From NCBI RefSeq assembly GCF_011075055.1, contig NC_058149.1:14142449-14206448 (forward strand): DNA of 64,000 nt, given 5' to 3'. The notes under the pieces were generated by a model. It ran no database searches, was not told the origin of the DNA, and saw only the letters and a list, made by a program, of their open reading frames with translations. The position numbers and the translations under genes were made by a program. Each line of letters opens with the position of its first letter. Positions within the stretch are counted from its first letter, which is position 1. Positions 10,600 through 22,153 of the stretch are shown one piece after another. This DNA is from Mangifera indica (lineage: Eukaryota > Streptophyta > Magnoliopsida > Sapindales > Anacardiaceae).

Positions 10600-11424
10600 A
10601 TATGTGCCCTTATATATGAGTACATGGGAAACGGATCCCTGGACAAACACTTGTTCAAAGAGAGTAAAGCAAAAGCTATCAAATGGGACAAGTTACAGCA
10701 AATCGCCATTGGGACAGCTAAAGGCTTAGCATACTTGCATGAAGGATGCCAAAAAAGAGTCACTCATTATGACATAAAGCCTGAAAATATTCTACTAGAT
10801 GAAGACTTCATTCCTAAAGTGGGTGACTTCGGACTTGCCAAGCTTTGTAACAGAGATAGCTCTGATGTGTCACTAGCAGAAAATAACTGGGGAACTCTTG
10901 GCTACTCAGCACCAGAAATCTCCTTCAAGAATCATCCAATAACATATAAGTGTGATGTATATAGCTTTGGAATGGTACTGTTTGAGATAATTAGCAGGAG
11001 AAGAAATACAATTGTTCATTCTTCTCAGGATAGCCTTGATTTTTTTCCTCAACATGTTTGGGACAAATATGAAAAAGGTGAACTGCGTTCTATGACAAAA
11101 GCTTGTGGGATTGAAGAGAAACACAGAGAGGAAGTAGAGAGAATGTGTATAGTGGCATTAAGGTGTGTACAAGACTTGCCGCAGGCGAGGCCACAAATGA
11201 GTGATGGGGTGAAGATGTTGGAGGGAGGAGTGGAGATTTTGCCACCTGCAAAATCATTTCAGTATTTGTTCCCAGTAAGGACGGCTGGGCTTAATCCAGT
11301 GCTAGAAAGTATTGCTGGTGGTGATTCAAGCACTGGGACAAGTGAAGAAATTCTGTCTTGCTGGTACAAGGAGTACACCAATCCAGTCATGGCCAAGCAT
11401 GAAACGGAGATAAAAACTGTATAG
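10600..11424 (+). pseudogene. 5'-truncated LRK10L-type kinase copy (C-lobe only)
   Basis: Homology to the array kinases begins at the hinge (CALIYEYMGNGSLDKHLF, about 10605) and continues open to the stop at 11422-11424. It includes HYDIKPENILLD, DFGLAKLC, GYSAPE and VYSFGMVLFEII. The N-lobe, with glycine loop, catalytic lysine and the membrane segment, is missing, and upstream DNA is unrelated AT-rich sequence. Intact copies keep the whole kinase in one exon, so the missing half is unlikely to be supplied by splicing. The open C-lobe shows a truncation without later stops. It is more diverged than the others (WGTLGYSAPE, KSFQYLFPVRTAGLNPV). It could still give a kinase fragment if transcribed, for which there is no evidence. 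Confidence 0.8.
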
Positions 11425-11523
11425 TCTTGAACAGTAACGCTTATATTTTGCACATCTTGTATTTAAAATTTTACCCATATATCTCAAGGAATCCACCATC
11501 TTATGCTTTTATATTTATTTATT

Positions 11524-11558
<35 letters not shown>

Positions 11559-11972
11559 GAGATAATTCTAACTAATATCAATCTCGTATTAATTTTATAA
11601 ATAAATAATACTATATATAAATTTTTTTAATATTTAAATAAATAATATATCATAATATTTTAAATATTATATTTTTTTTAATTTTAAATTATTTATATAC
11701 CTAATTATATATTTAATAAGTTGTATACATAAATTTAAAAAGTAAACAAAAAGGCTCAAGGTAATTCCCTGTTTACTTGGTCATATAATTCTGTTCATTA
11801 ATAATGACACAGAATTTCGGAATTTTATTACAGTTTTCAACCAATAAAATGGTGCCACGCCAAAATCCTTTAACCACCTTTAACCACCGCTGTTCTTCTA
11901 AACGGATCAAATAGTTCGAGTCTTTTAACTCGGTTTCACTCGCTCTCTTTCGGACTACCACGCACGACCACG
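11425..11972. other. Intergenic spacer upstream of KAKU4
   Basis: AT-rich spacer containing a TA/GA microsatellite and, toward the right end (about 11850-11972), the likely promoter and leader of the next gene. No open frame of interest. Confidence 0.4.
11524..11558. repeat. (TA)n(GA)n microsatellite
   Basis: About nine TA units followed by about nine GA units, uninterrupted. Confidence 0.95.
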
Positions 11973-14900
11973 ATGGCCAGCATTTCCAGACCAAGGCGAC
12001 TCATGGAGCCCCTATCCGGAGGCAAAATGGTCCGCCCCAGGCGTAGTGCTGCTAACAAGACTCCGTACGACCGTCCAGCATTATCCCCAAATCCGACTCC
12101 TCAAAACCCTAATTGGCTCTCCAAATTTATTTGCTCGCCAACTCGCTTGATTGCCACCGGCGCCGGAAAACTCCTTTCCTCCGTCTTTGCCGGCGATTCC
12201 TCCTCTTCATGTTCCTCCTCATCAGGTTCCAATTTAGCTTCATTTTAACTTTATTACGTTTATGAAGTTTTTTTAACGACTGAGGAGATCTCATGCTATC
12301 TAAAGTAGAAATGAGAAATTAAAATATCTGCAAATCACTTTTGTTTTGGTAAGCAAGCTTTAAATTGAGATTTAGTGTATTTGCTGCTTCAGTGAATTAG
12401 AATGGAATGTTGAATCAAAAGTTGTCTGTTTAATTTCGAGATTGTTTATGTTTTCAGAGAATGAAAGTGATGATAGTGATAATGAAATGTCTTCTCAGAC
12501 AACTGACTCAATTAAAAAGGTAAGCGAGGTCTTGCAATAATTACTATAGAGTTCAGCTTTTTCTCTAGAATTGTGATTTTGACATATATGGTCATGTTAG
12601 AAACGGGCTCTAGAAGTTACTCAGCAGCCAAGTGAACCTCAAATTATTCCAGAGAAGAGTGAAACAAAGCATCTAATAGAACGGCTTATCATGCAGGTGA
12701 CATACTCCAGGTAATTGCCAGTTTGTAACTTCCTTGTATCATAATTTTGTTTTTTCATGGTTGTTTGTTATTTTAATCCTACTCTTATGCCTTATGTAAT
12801 ATAGTATAATTTACTTGTGTGTGCACTTTTCATGCTTTAGGTATCATAAGTTTGTTTTTTTCATGGTTGTTTCTTCCTTTAATCCTACTCTTTTGCCTTA
12901 TGTTTGTTTCATATTTTCATTTATAATTGTAGTTTACATTGCGTAAGTAGTATTATTTCCTTATGTGTACACTTTTTGTGGTTTAGGGCAACTAGATTGT
13001 CATGAATTTCTGTGCAAGAATAAGAACTCAAAATTTATTGTTTTTATGCCTTTGAAAGGTTCTAAGTACTATTTTCTTATACTTATTTCTCTTCAAACTA
13101 GTTTGACTCCAAGTTATGTGTGGTGCTAATGTTTAATCAGGGAAGAGTTCAATAGACTAACAAGTATTATTAAGTCAAGAGTTGTAGATAGCCCCATCTT
13201 TGGAGATGCTGCTGATGGAAGATTAAGTGAATTGTCCAATAGAATAGCTGGAAATGGTATTGCTTTCTTACAAACTCTTCAAACATGAGAAATATTGAAA
13301 ATTGAACTCTCAAATATAGAAATTGATATCTGCTGTAATTATATCTCAGATGTCGACATGCCAGATCTTTGCAGTGCGGCTGTTTCGGAGGCAAAAAAGT
13401 GGTTAGAGGAGAAGAAATTGGGTTCCAATTCAAAATCAGATTTGGAACTTGGAACCTGCACCTTGAATTCTGTTATGTTGCCTCATGTTCGTAACTGATT
13501 TCTATAATATCTCTGTGGTAGACCTTATGGTTGCTTTCAATCACTTCTATTCAGGCTCTAGATTAGTAAAATTTTAATTTTTTTTTTTACATAAGTCATG
13601 CTTACGTAAGTTAATTCTCATATGGAAGAACTAATAGGAGTGTTTGAAACTTTGTCTTTTTCTTATGAGTGAGTTTACTAAAAGAAAAAATTTACAAACT
13701 CCAATCAACTAGTGGAATTTCAAAATATGTGGAAATTCATAGGAGAGAATGACTATACCTCTATTTGTGCATATGTATGTGTTGGAATTTTTTCATTTTA
13801 ATGACATGATGACATGAAGGTAATACATATAGCTTTATTAGTAAGTCATTTTTACCAGTAGAGGCTTTTCAAATGGATTGTGAAATTGACATTTGAAATG
13901 TGGTTGACTTTGTCTGCAGTGAAATTGTCCAAATTTTTTTATTTTCTGGTCCACAAGAAATAAAAGAACATAAAAATATATGTTTTTTTTCATTAATATG
14001 TGTGTAGTACCTTTATTTTTCTTTTTATGTAAAAAAAAGTGAATGTAGATGAAGATCATATTTTCATTGGCCTAGGAAATCCTTGCATTTGTGTTATGGT
14101 GATTTGAGAACTGGTGGAAACCTGTCTGCCTCAGTCTAGAAAAGGCAGACTTAATAACAGCTGATAAAGATAACAGTTGTAAGTGTAATGCCATTTGCAT
14201 CTCTAAATTGATTTTCCTGTTTCAGGACTCTGGTGGTGAAGCAGGTTCTCCAGCTGATGTGGCCAAATCATATATGCAAACGCGTCCACCATGGACTTCG
14301 CCATCTGGGAACCATACTGAATACCAATTACTATCGCCAACTAGGATACAGCTCTTCAAGGACAAAACACCGTATTCAATCAGTTTCCCTTCTTTGTCAT
14401 CCAAGGTTCTCTTTTCTTTTCTTTTCTATATATAAATTCATTGGTAATTTACCTTCTTTTTTTTATGAACACTAATGATGCTACTAAAAACTGATTCTGT
14501 TTAATGAATTATGCTTATAAGTTGTAGAGTATGTTTTGGCATTATGTTAAATTAGCGTACAGATTCATTGCAGTGGATTTGAGGATGCTAGGAAGAGTTT
14601 CATTGGAATAAACTTAAAAGGTTTAAATTTATTAGCTGATAGATGCTAGGATGGATTCAGTCTTTCAGAAAGCTGGTTATATGATCAAATCTGTCTCCTT
14701 CTTCCTGAATTTTGTTGAAATGATGTTGGGCTAGGGTACTATGATATTCTACTGTAGTATTTAAATTAAATATGTGTGGCAAATTCTGAATAGTGCATAA
14801 TGACCATATTAGAATTGAAATTAATGTTTAAAAAAAAAACAGATAAATTAATGAATAATTGAGGTCTTTGACTAAGCCTAGACATCTGGTATGCTTTATT

Positions 14901-17392
14901 TGTCTTTTTTTTTTTCTCTGATTGGAGAAAAAGTGAAGAAAATGTAAATGTGAGATTGTCTAGATGCTGACTATTTTTATTTTTATATTTTTTTCTGAAA
15001 ATAAATGTAGTTGAAAATAGATAATCCTGCCTCTGGTTCATGGAATATCTCAGAGGAGTTACGAAAAGTGAGATCCAGAGCAACAGAGGAGATGCTAAGG
15101 ACTCTACCATCATCAAAAATAGATTTGTCTGCGCTTACTTCAGAGAATAGAAGTGTCATTAAGTCCATAGTGGCTGATGAGGTAGAAGCTACCACGAGAG
15201 ACGAAGTACTCAATTCTACAAAAGCAGTAGATGCATCTTTAAACTTGGTCACAGGAGTAAATACCTCATATGGCTTACCAGGTGTGCTGTTTTCCCTGTT
15301 TTAGTGTAAACTTTGTATTTATATATTTTTGTCAAAAGTAGCAGGGTAATTTGCATGATTTTGAACTTATTTTATCTGTCAGAATCTAGAGAAATTATAG
15401 TGTAGATAATCTAAGACATGAAACCTCACTTTTTGCTCCTTCAGTTTCACAGGTGGCTCAAGACAGGTTACAGAGTGAACTTTTGACACCACATCAAGCT
15501 AGTTTCATTTCTGAACAGAAAAAGGTAACAGGGGAGGATGTTGTTTCGCATGCTTTTGTTTTAATATAATCCTTGCTTGTTTACATTTGAAGAAATTTGA
15601 GTATTCTGATGTCTTAACATTTTTCTTCAGCCTCATATGAAGGACTTGGAAGATGTCAAAACGATGGAGGAAACTAGAGGTGCATCTCGTAAACCTTATC
15701 AAATATGGGGTCTATTTTTGACATAAGGATGTGCCAACTTATTATGGGATAAGATTATGGAAAATGATTGACAGAACCATCTTTTACCTAATGGCCTAGT
15801 TTTGTGGGGAAAGGGAGTTCCATGTGGGAATAATCAAAATAGATATTCTTTATATGACAAGAACATCTATTTTTTACATGCACTTTCTTTGGCTATTTTT
15901 TTTACTCCAGTATTTTTCCACACCAACAAGATCCACCTAATTTTGTTTATTTGGTTCCATAGACAGGAGACCAAGCTCTGAACAAAGACTTCAGCCGTCA
16001 GAAGAGTTCAAGACTGTATTACAAAGGTTGCTTTTTATTTTCCCCAGTCAGTGGTATCATTATGTAAATTTACATAACGGTCATTTAAACTTCCCTTTTC
16101 TCTTGCTTTGTGTTTCATGGGATTGTAAGTTTCTTGATTCCCTTTTTTTTTTTTTAAAGACTAGTACTAGGATTCTGTTTGTGGTTTAATTTTGACTGCT
16201 GAGCAACCAACTCCCACCATCCCCACCTCCTGAAAAAGGCTATATTTTGCATCCAACTTACCAGTTATTTTGAGCAGCCTGCAAAATTGTGTGGTACTAG
16301 GCATGGATACTTTTGCAAGTATCCGTGTAGGTGCTTTTAGTGATTCTGTGTACATATTTGATGAATTAATAAAAAATTTGTATTTAATGAACAAAAAAAA
16401 TATATATATAAAGGTACTAATTAATTACAGCAATAGAACTCTTCACTTTTGAGATTTAATCTCTCTACTATTCATTAATGATCCAAAAGGCCTGGGAGCA
16501 TAGCTTCAAAGTTCTCTAGTCAGGTTTGGTGGTTTCAAAATTAATCTGCATATCTATATTCTTGGTAAGGTTAATCGTCATTTCTCTTCTGTAATTTTAT
16601 GTCTCTTGGGTGTCTTAGTGATGCTGAAGCCGCCAATGTTGATGGTGTTGAGATAAATGGAACTATACAACTGTATGAACCCGAAGTGAGTGGAACTGCT
16701 CAAGGTAAGATATCAAAACCTTCTGTTTTAGTTTGTATGGACCATTTACTGGTTTTGCTAAGTACTAAGAGTTTTCCATTGTAATTATGTGGTGGGGTTA
16801 AGGGGTAATGTTGGAGTACGGTTCATTCTAGTTTGCCGGTTGAGGGATTAAAGCTCATGTTGCCCTTTAATGCAATTTCAGATACAACGTTACACGACCA
16901 AAACTGTTCAGCATTGAAAAAGATTGCTGGAAAAGATGGCTTGTTTACTCCTAATGGTTGCCCTCCTTCAGGATCTTGGTAAATGGTTGCTGACACCCAT
17001 TACTCGCTGATCTTCAATGTCAAATTATGTAAACTAAATTTTAATTAACTGTTATCCTCTCCTTCAGTTTGGATGCCGGACAGGATAGAGAACAAAGCAG
17101 TCAGCCTTCTGATGCGAAACAGAATCCAGTTGGTTCAAGCCACAACAAAGTTTCACCGATCTGTGAATTTTTGACTGAAGCTTCGGTTGAAGTACCAATT
17201 ACGTGTGAAATCGATAGCCCTAACACTGGCTCTCAAAACAGTTCTAGCATGCCAAGTGAAGAGTTGTCACTTGACATGACTCGGAGTTCAAAGCGCAGTG
17301 TAGCAGGCAAGACAAGTGGTGCGACAGAGAAGCGACCAGGAAAGAAACTTACCGGGTACAATAGAAGACGCAGAGCTCGGGGTAAACAATGA
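11973..17392 (+). CDS. KAKU4: KAKU4 / NUP1-like nuclear envelope protein (13 exons)
   Basis: Plant nuclear lamina-associated protein; in Arabidopsis KAKU4 binds CRWN proteins at the inner nuclear membrane and affects nuclear shape, and it resembles the nucleoporin NUP1/NUP136 (family knowledge). Exons: 11973-12225, 12458-12519, 12601-12710, 13141-13256, 13350-13486, 14226-14405, 15011-15281, 15445-15524, 15631-15679, 15963-16026, 16619-16704, 16882-16978, 17068-17392; 609 residues, all junctions in frame. Supporting motifs: N-terminal MASISRPRRL and KTPYDRP, a WLSKFICSPTRLI segment, SPADVAKSYMQTRPPW, IQLFKDKTPYS, SWNISEELRKVRSRATEEML, and a basic C-terminus (GYNRRRRARGKQ) typical of a nuclear protein. 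Low complexity elsewhere suggests disorder. The exon-5 donor (GTTCGT) is unusual and was chosen only because it keeps the frame. NUP1 is the alternative name, but the N-terminus fits KAKU4 better. Confidence 0.8.
12736..12986 (+). repeat. Diverged tandem duplication inside KAKU4 intron 3
   Basis: GTATCATAA...CATGGTTGTTT...AATCCTACTCTT...GCCTTATGT begins at 12736 and again at 12841. The following TAGTAT..GTG.GCACTTTT..TTTAG block recurs at 12802-12840 and 12948-12986. This is a two-copy intronic duplication with an extra about 40 bp in the second copy. Confidence 0.8.
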
Positions 17393-17912
17393 TGAATCGT
17401 GTTTTATTTTTTTCTTTTCTAACCTTATTGTAAAATAGTGCAGAGAAAAAAGAGGTCATTGCCACCACTAGGCATTTGTAAGTTGTAGTGAATTGGTAAA
17501 TTTGTATGGGTTTAAATCGAAGTTAGGATTTCTTCTTTTTTCCTTTATCTTAAAGTTCTAGGCTAGAATTTGGTTTTTGAAGTTTCTTGTGTTCTAATAT
17601 CACGGCAAAATATTTGTTAGCCAAAAGTAGGGTTGAATTCTAAACAAGTCTGAATAAGGCTTAACTCAAAATCAGTTTGAATTCAATAAAATTAGTTTTA
17701 GATTGAGGTTCGAATTTGATTTGAAAATAATTTAATTTGTTATTTAATCCAAATTGGTATAAACTTGACTTGTTGTATAAAAGCGCACACAATCCATGGT
17801 TCAAACATGATATGTTCGATTCAAGTATGAATATTTGAGCTTGAATAGTTTGGAGGGAATGTAGACCCAGCCAAAAGTGTCATTTATTTATTACCTTCAT
17901 GTCCCCGGCAGC
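17393..17912. other. KAKU4 3' flank
   Basis: 3' UTR followed by AT-rich DNA with degenerate TTGAATTC/AACTCAA words that recur in several intergenic regions of this window. No gene. Confidence 0.4.
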
Positions 17913-18248
17913 TAGGGCTGGATTCGAGCTGAGCCGAGCTCGGCTCGCAGTCAGCTCGGGCTCGGCTCGCTTTATTTAGGGGTGGCTCGAGTTCGGCTCG
18001 AGTTGAACTCAGCTCGGCTCGAGTTCGGCTCATTTTTCATATCAAAATGACATCGTTTTGTGTATATATATGGATCAAAACGACGTCGTTTTGTATAAAA
18101 AATTTTTAAAAAAATCTGCCCTACCAAGCCGAGCCAGCTCGAGCTCGGCTCGAGCTTGATCGAGCCGAGCAGAGCCCGGCTCGTTTCGAGCTCGAATCAA
18201 ACCGAGCCGAGCCCGAGCTCAAGCTGGCTCAGCTCGAATCCAGCCCTA
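17913..18248. mobile_element. Non-autonomous hAT-type MITE
   Basis: The 336-bp element is bounded by inverted termini. The left end starts TAGGGCTGGATTCGAGC and the right end is its exact reverse complement for 23 bp. It is flanked by a perfect 8-bp duplication CCGGCAGC (17905-17912 and 18249-18256). An 8-bp duplication and a TAGGG terminus fit the hAT superfamily. The interior is full of GAGCTCGGCTCG words on both arms, so a long stem-loop can form. No transposase frame is present. It sits about 95 bp upstream of the CSN5 TATA-like box. Confidence 0.92.
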
Positions 18249-18343
18249 CCGGCAGCACTCTGCATTTTTCACTTGTTGAATCCTAATACAAATTTTCGTC
18301 ACCAGTTAATGAAAGACAAGTTTACCGTTTGGGGGTAAAACCG

Positions 18344-18350
18344 TATAAAA
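18344..18350 (+). promoter_or_regulatory. TATA-like box of CSN5
   Basis: TATAAAA lies about 240 bp upstream of the CSN5 ATG and just downstream of the MITE. Transcription would start near 18375, which puts the AT/AC microsatellite in the leader. Confidence 0.45.
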
Positions 18351-18411
18351 CTTGAAAGAACGGGAACAGAGCCAGCAAAACGACGTCGCTAGTAGATTAA
18401 TTTTAAATATA

Positions 18412-18481
18412 TATGCACACACACGCTCATACATTCATATATATATATATATATATACACGCACACACATATATATATATA
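18412..18481. repeat. CA/TA microsatellite in the CSN5 leader
   Basis: Interleaved CA and TA dinucleotide runs (ATGCACACACAC, then TATATATATA, then CACACACATATATATA). It also holds an out-of-frame ATG at about 18413 that would open a short upstream frame if transcribed. Confidence 0.85.
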
Positions 18482-18582
18482 AAGGGAGAACGGTGGCGTT
18501 GCGATTTATATCAGTTGGTAGAATAGATGCCTCCTCTTGGTTTCTGATAGAAAGTGAGAATCGAAATCTGACAGATTGCTTA

Positions 18583-21500
18583 ATGGAATCGTTCGGTTCT
18601 TCTTCCTCAGCGCAAACGCAAATAGCGCAAAGGACTTGGGAACTTGAGAACAACATAGTATCCATGGAGACGCCACCTACAAGTTCAAGTGACACCTCAT
18701 CGTCTTCTGACGCAATTTTCTACTACGACGAAGCGGCCCAAACCAAGTTCCAGCTAGAGAAGCCCTGGGCCAATGACCCTCACCACTTCAAGCGCGTCAA
18801 GATCTCCGCACTCGCTCTCCTCAAGATGGTAGTCCACGCGCGATCTGGTGGCACCATCGAGGTCATGGGCCTTATGCAAGGCAAAACCGACGGTGATGCC
18901 ATCATTGTTATGGACGCTTTTGCTTTGCCCGTTGAAGGCACGGAAACTAGGGTTAATGCCCAGGCTGATGCTTATGAGTATATGGTTGATTACTCCCAAA
19001 CTAACAAACAGGTCTCTTTTCTTTTCTTCTTTTTCCCTTTTTAATTCGTTCAAGTTCTTAAACCCTAATTTAAGCTATCGCTGACTGTGTTCATCTGTAA
19101 TTTCCAATGTGCTTAATTATACATTTCAGGTTGTTTATGTTGCAATCGATCCTGTTCCATTGTAATCATGTGTTTACATATATTGGCATTATTTTTCTGA
19201 TTGATTGAACTGATTTATTTGTGAAACAGGTCACTTTTTTTTCAAACCCTAATCTAAGCTACACATAGTTAATGTATAATTTTTTAAAGGTGCCTTAAAT
19301 GTTCATTTAATCTAAATTCTTACAAAAATTGATCTTTTCCTGTTGTAGTTATGTGTTTGTTGTTACTGTTAGTTTATTTCTGTTTAACTGAGCTGTATTA
19401 TGTGTGAAACATTGACTGATTGTTTGGCCATGATGGGAAAGTTATCAAACTCTTGTGATTATTTCTAAGTTGCTAATTTAGTATTTTTCAATGTTGTACA
19501 TATGAGAGTTTTCTTACAAAGAATGGTGTTCTGTATGTATAGGCAGGACGACTGGAGAATGTTGTTGGGTGGTACCACTCTCATCCTGGCTATGGATGCT
19601 GGCTTTCAGGTATTGATGTTTCAACCCAAATGTTAAATCAGCAATATCAGGAGCCTTTCTTGGCCGTTGTGATTGATCCAACAAGAACTGTTTCTGCTGG
19701 GAAAGTTGAGATTGGTGCATTCAGGACATACCCAGAAGGATACAAACCTCTAGATGATCCTGTCTCTGAGTATCAGACCATTCCTCTCAATAAGATTGAA
19801 GACTTTGGTGTGCACTGTAAACAGGTTTTTAAACCGTTTATGATGTCTTGTGTTTGAGGATTTGGTATTTTATTCTTTCATTGTTAACCGTGCATATATT
19901 TATCTTGTGTTTTGATAGTATTATGCATTGGACATTACTTACTTCAAGTCGTCTCTTGATTGCCACCTTTTGGATCTGCTGTGGAACAAGTATTGGGTGA
20001 ATACTCTTTCCTCCTCCCCATTGCTTGGTAATGGAGACTATGTTGCTGGACAAATTTCTGATTTAGGTAATCTTTTAGTCATTTTTATGATATAAGTAAC
20101 TTTAATTCTTTTTCTTGTAATTTTAGTTTCACTTGTTATTAGAATTATTGCACTCAGGATTTTAAGTTGCATGAGAGCATAAGTGTAAATTATGGTATAT
20201 ATGATCTTGTTACATTTAAGATAAACTGAATGGTTTTTTCTCTTTTTTTTGCTGAGATTATCTAATATCTATTGCATCTTATAGCTGAAAAGCTAGAGCA
20301 AGCTGAGAATCAATTGTCTCACGCTCGTTACGGGCCCTTGATAGCACCCCCTCAAAGAAGGAAGGAGGTCAGTGTCATATTTCTATTTACATAATTCTCT
20401 TGTTTGAGTAGAGGTGCTTTAGCCTTAGGCATAGGGTACAATGAATTTGACCCAGTTGATTGTATTATCGGACAGTTGTATCAAATTTTAAAAAGACTTA
20501 GTTGATGCTATGCTGCTGTTGCAAATTTTTAGAAGAATAACTGATATTATTTCCTTCTGGCCTACTATGTCTTTGATGTCTGTTTAAGTAATTTGAACTT
20601 GCACCCTGATGTAATCTGTCAAAATTTTTAGTTGAGAATATGCCAAACGTCTGTTTACACTACTCTCATAGAGCAAATTTTCTTATTGTTGTCATACACA
20701 TTTTCAAAAGATTTTGTGGGGCCTATTATTTTTTCAAATTAATTGGTGAGCAAATTACCCTTTCTTTATGGCATTTAGTATCTTTTGAATTATACTTCTA
20801 CAACTGTAAAACATTAAAGTGAGTGGGCTTTGATACTGGCACATGAATGGGTCACTGACAGGTACATCATAGACCTGTACTTATAATCAAATACATGCAT
20901 ATCTTTGACTATGGCTTTATCATCACTTCAAGTGACATTTGATGATTCAGTGAATAGAAAGTGATGCAAACTTCTATTCAATTTTGGATGCTGCCCTTTA
21001 TAGGAAATATTGATTTTACTAGTTGTTTGAACTTCCCTGTACATTTTGTCTTTTCCCGTGTAGTATTTTAGCTTCTAGAGTGATTTGCCTGAATTTATTT
21101 TTTGGTGCCTTTCTTGATTTTCTGATTGCAACAGAATTTTTTTGGGTTGATTGGTTTTATCGTTTCATTGCTTGTCCACACTCAATCTAAGAGGGAAATT
21201 TGAAGTGAAGAAATGCTTTGAGATGGTTTATCTATTGTTACATACTATCTGAAATGTGGCTTTTTTTATGCCTAATTATTTCTAATAGGTTGGTACCCAA
21301 CTTTCTTTTTTTGCAGGAAGATTCTCAACTTGCAAAGATCACCCGTGACAGTGCCAAGATAACTGTGGAGCAGGTCCATGGTCTAATGTCACAGGTAATT
21401 TAGCCATTCCCCTTTTTCTTAAGACATCCTTATCTTTAATGTGAAACAGTTTTGCAAACATAGGTTGGGTTTTTTATAAGCTTTTTTCTTAATTTTGTCT

Positions 21501-21596
21501 ATTCAGGTTATCAAAGACATCCTTTTCAACTCCGTACGCCAATCGAATAGGTCTCGTGCTGAGCCATCTGGCCCTGAGCCCATGATCGAAACCTGA
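18583..21596 (+). CDS. CSN5: COP9 signalosome subunit 5, JAMM metalloprotease (6 exons)
   Basis: Catalytic subunit of the COP9 signalosome, which removes NEDD8/RUB from cullins and so tunes cullin-RING ligases; nuclear and cytosolic. Exons: 18583-19011, 19543-19824, 19919-20066, 20285-20367, 21317-21394, 21507-21596; 369 residues, all in frame (Arabidopsis CSN5A is about 358). The JAMM motif is complete: Glu93 in [11 protein letters not shown], and His155, His157 and Asp168 in [16 protein letters not shown]. The start is ATG 18583 because the conserved N-terminus RTWELENNI follows it. The frame is open further upstream to a TTG at 18352, but no in-frame ATG is there. The C-terminus ([12 protein letters not shown], then [13 protein letters not shown]) is typical of CSN5. 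The gene looks fully functional. Confidence 0.97.
19045..19411 (+). repeat. Diverged tandem duplication inside CSN5 intron 1
   Basis: AAACCCTAATTTAAGCTA (about 19060) recurs as AAACCCTAATCTAAGCTA at 19244. The distal words ATGTGTTT and GTGAAACA also recur about 184 bp apart. This is a two-copy repeat wholly within the intron. Confidence 0.75.
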
Positions 21597-22039
21597 GTGA
21601 GGTTCTCCCCAAGTGCAGTGCTTCACAAACGCAGGTGCAGCTAGAATTGAATGCTTTATCTTCTATGCTTCCCTCACCTGCCAGACCGGATTTTTATTAT
21701 GAAAAAAAATGAAGACATTACATCAAATCCCAGGCTTCCGAAGTTTTGCCCTGTATGTAAATCCATTATACAGTCATGGTTGATTATTTTGGAATTTTCT
21801 GGTTCTTGCGTATCTTGGAATTTTTATAAGCTAATGATAATTAGAGACTCATATTTAACCCAGATTCTTAGTAGGACTGGATTCCATTTGGGTCGAATCT
21901 GAACAGGGCCTTGCTTGAGATCAATGACAGTTTAAATTTGAATTTGATCCTCAAACTTGAATGTTTGGATCAGTCCTAATCTTCTGGTTCAAACTTAGTT
22001 TCTTCAATTCAAACTTAAATTAACAAAATTTAGAAATTT

Positions 22040-22153
22040 TATTGTAAATTATTAGTTTACCTATACGGATTTTATTATTTGGATAAGTATTAAAACTTTT
22101 ACGGGTCAAAGTTTGAAAATGGGGTAAACCTTGTGGAAACAAGTCTTTTGGCC
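22040..22153 (-). mobile_element. Solitary terminus of a GGCCAAAGGACTT-type MULE family
   Basis: Read on the minus strand, the stretch begins GGCCAAAAGACTTGTTTCC and continues ACAAGGTTTACCCCATTTTC. It matches the terminus of the complete element at 57007-58508. No partner end was found within reach, so this is a relic. Confidence 0.6.

Noticed and set aside
18352..18582. N-terminal extension of CSN5 by 77 codons
   Set aside because: The extension begins at TTG, has no in-frame ATG, and translates the microsatellite; the conserved N-terminus starts at 18583.
21872..21978. Possible 107-bp mini-element with TAGGACTG ends
   Set aside because: The ends are only about 8 bp alike and the flanking octamers (ATTCTTAG and ATCTTCTG) do not match.
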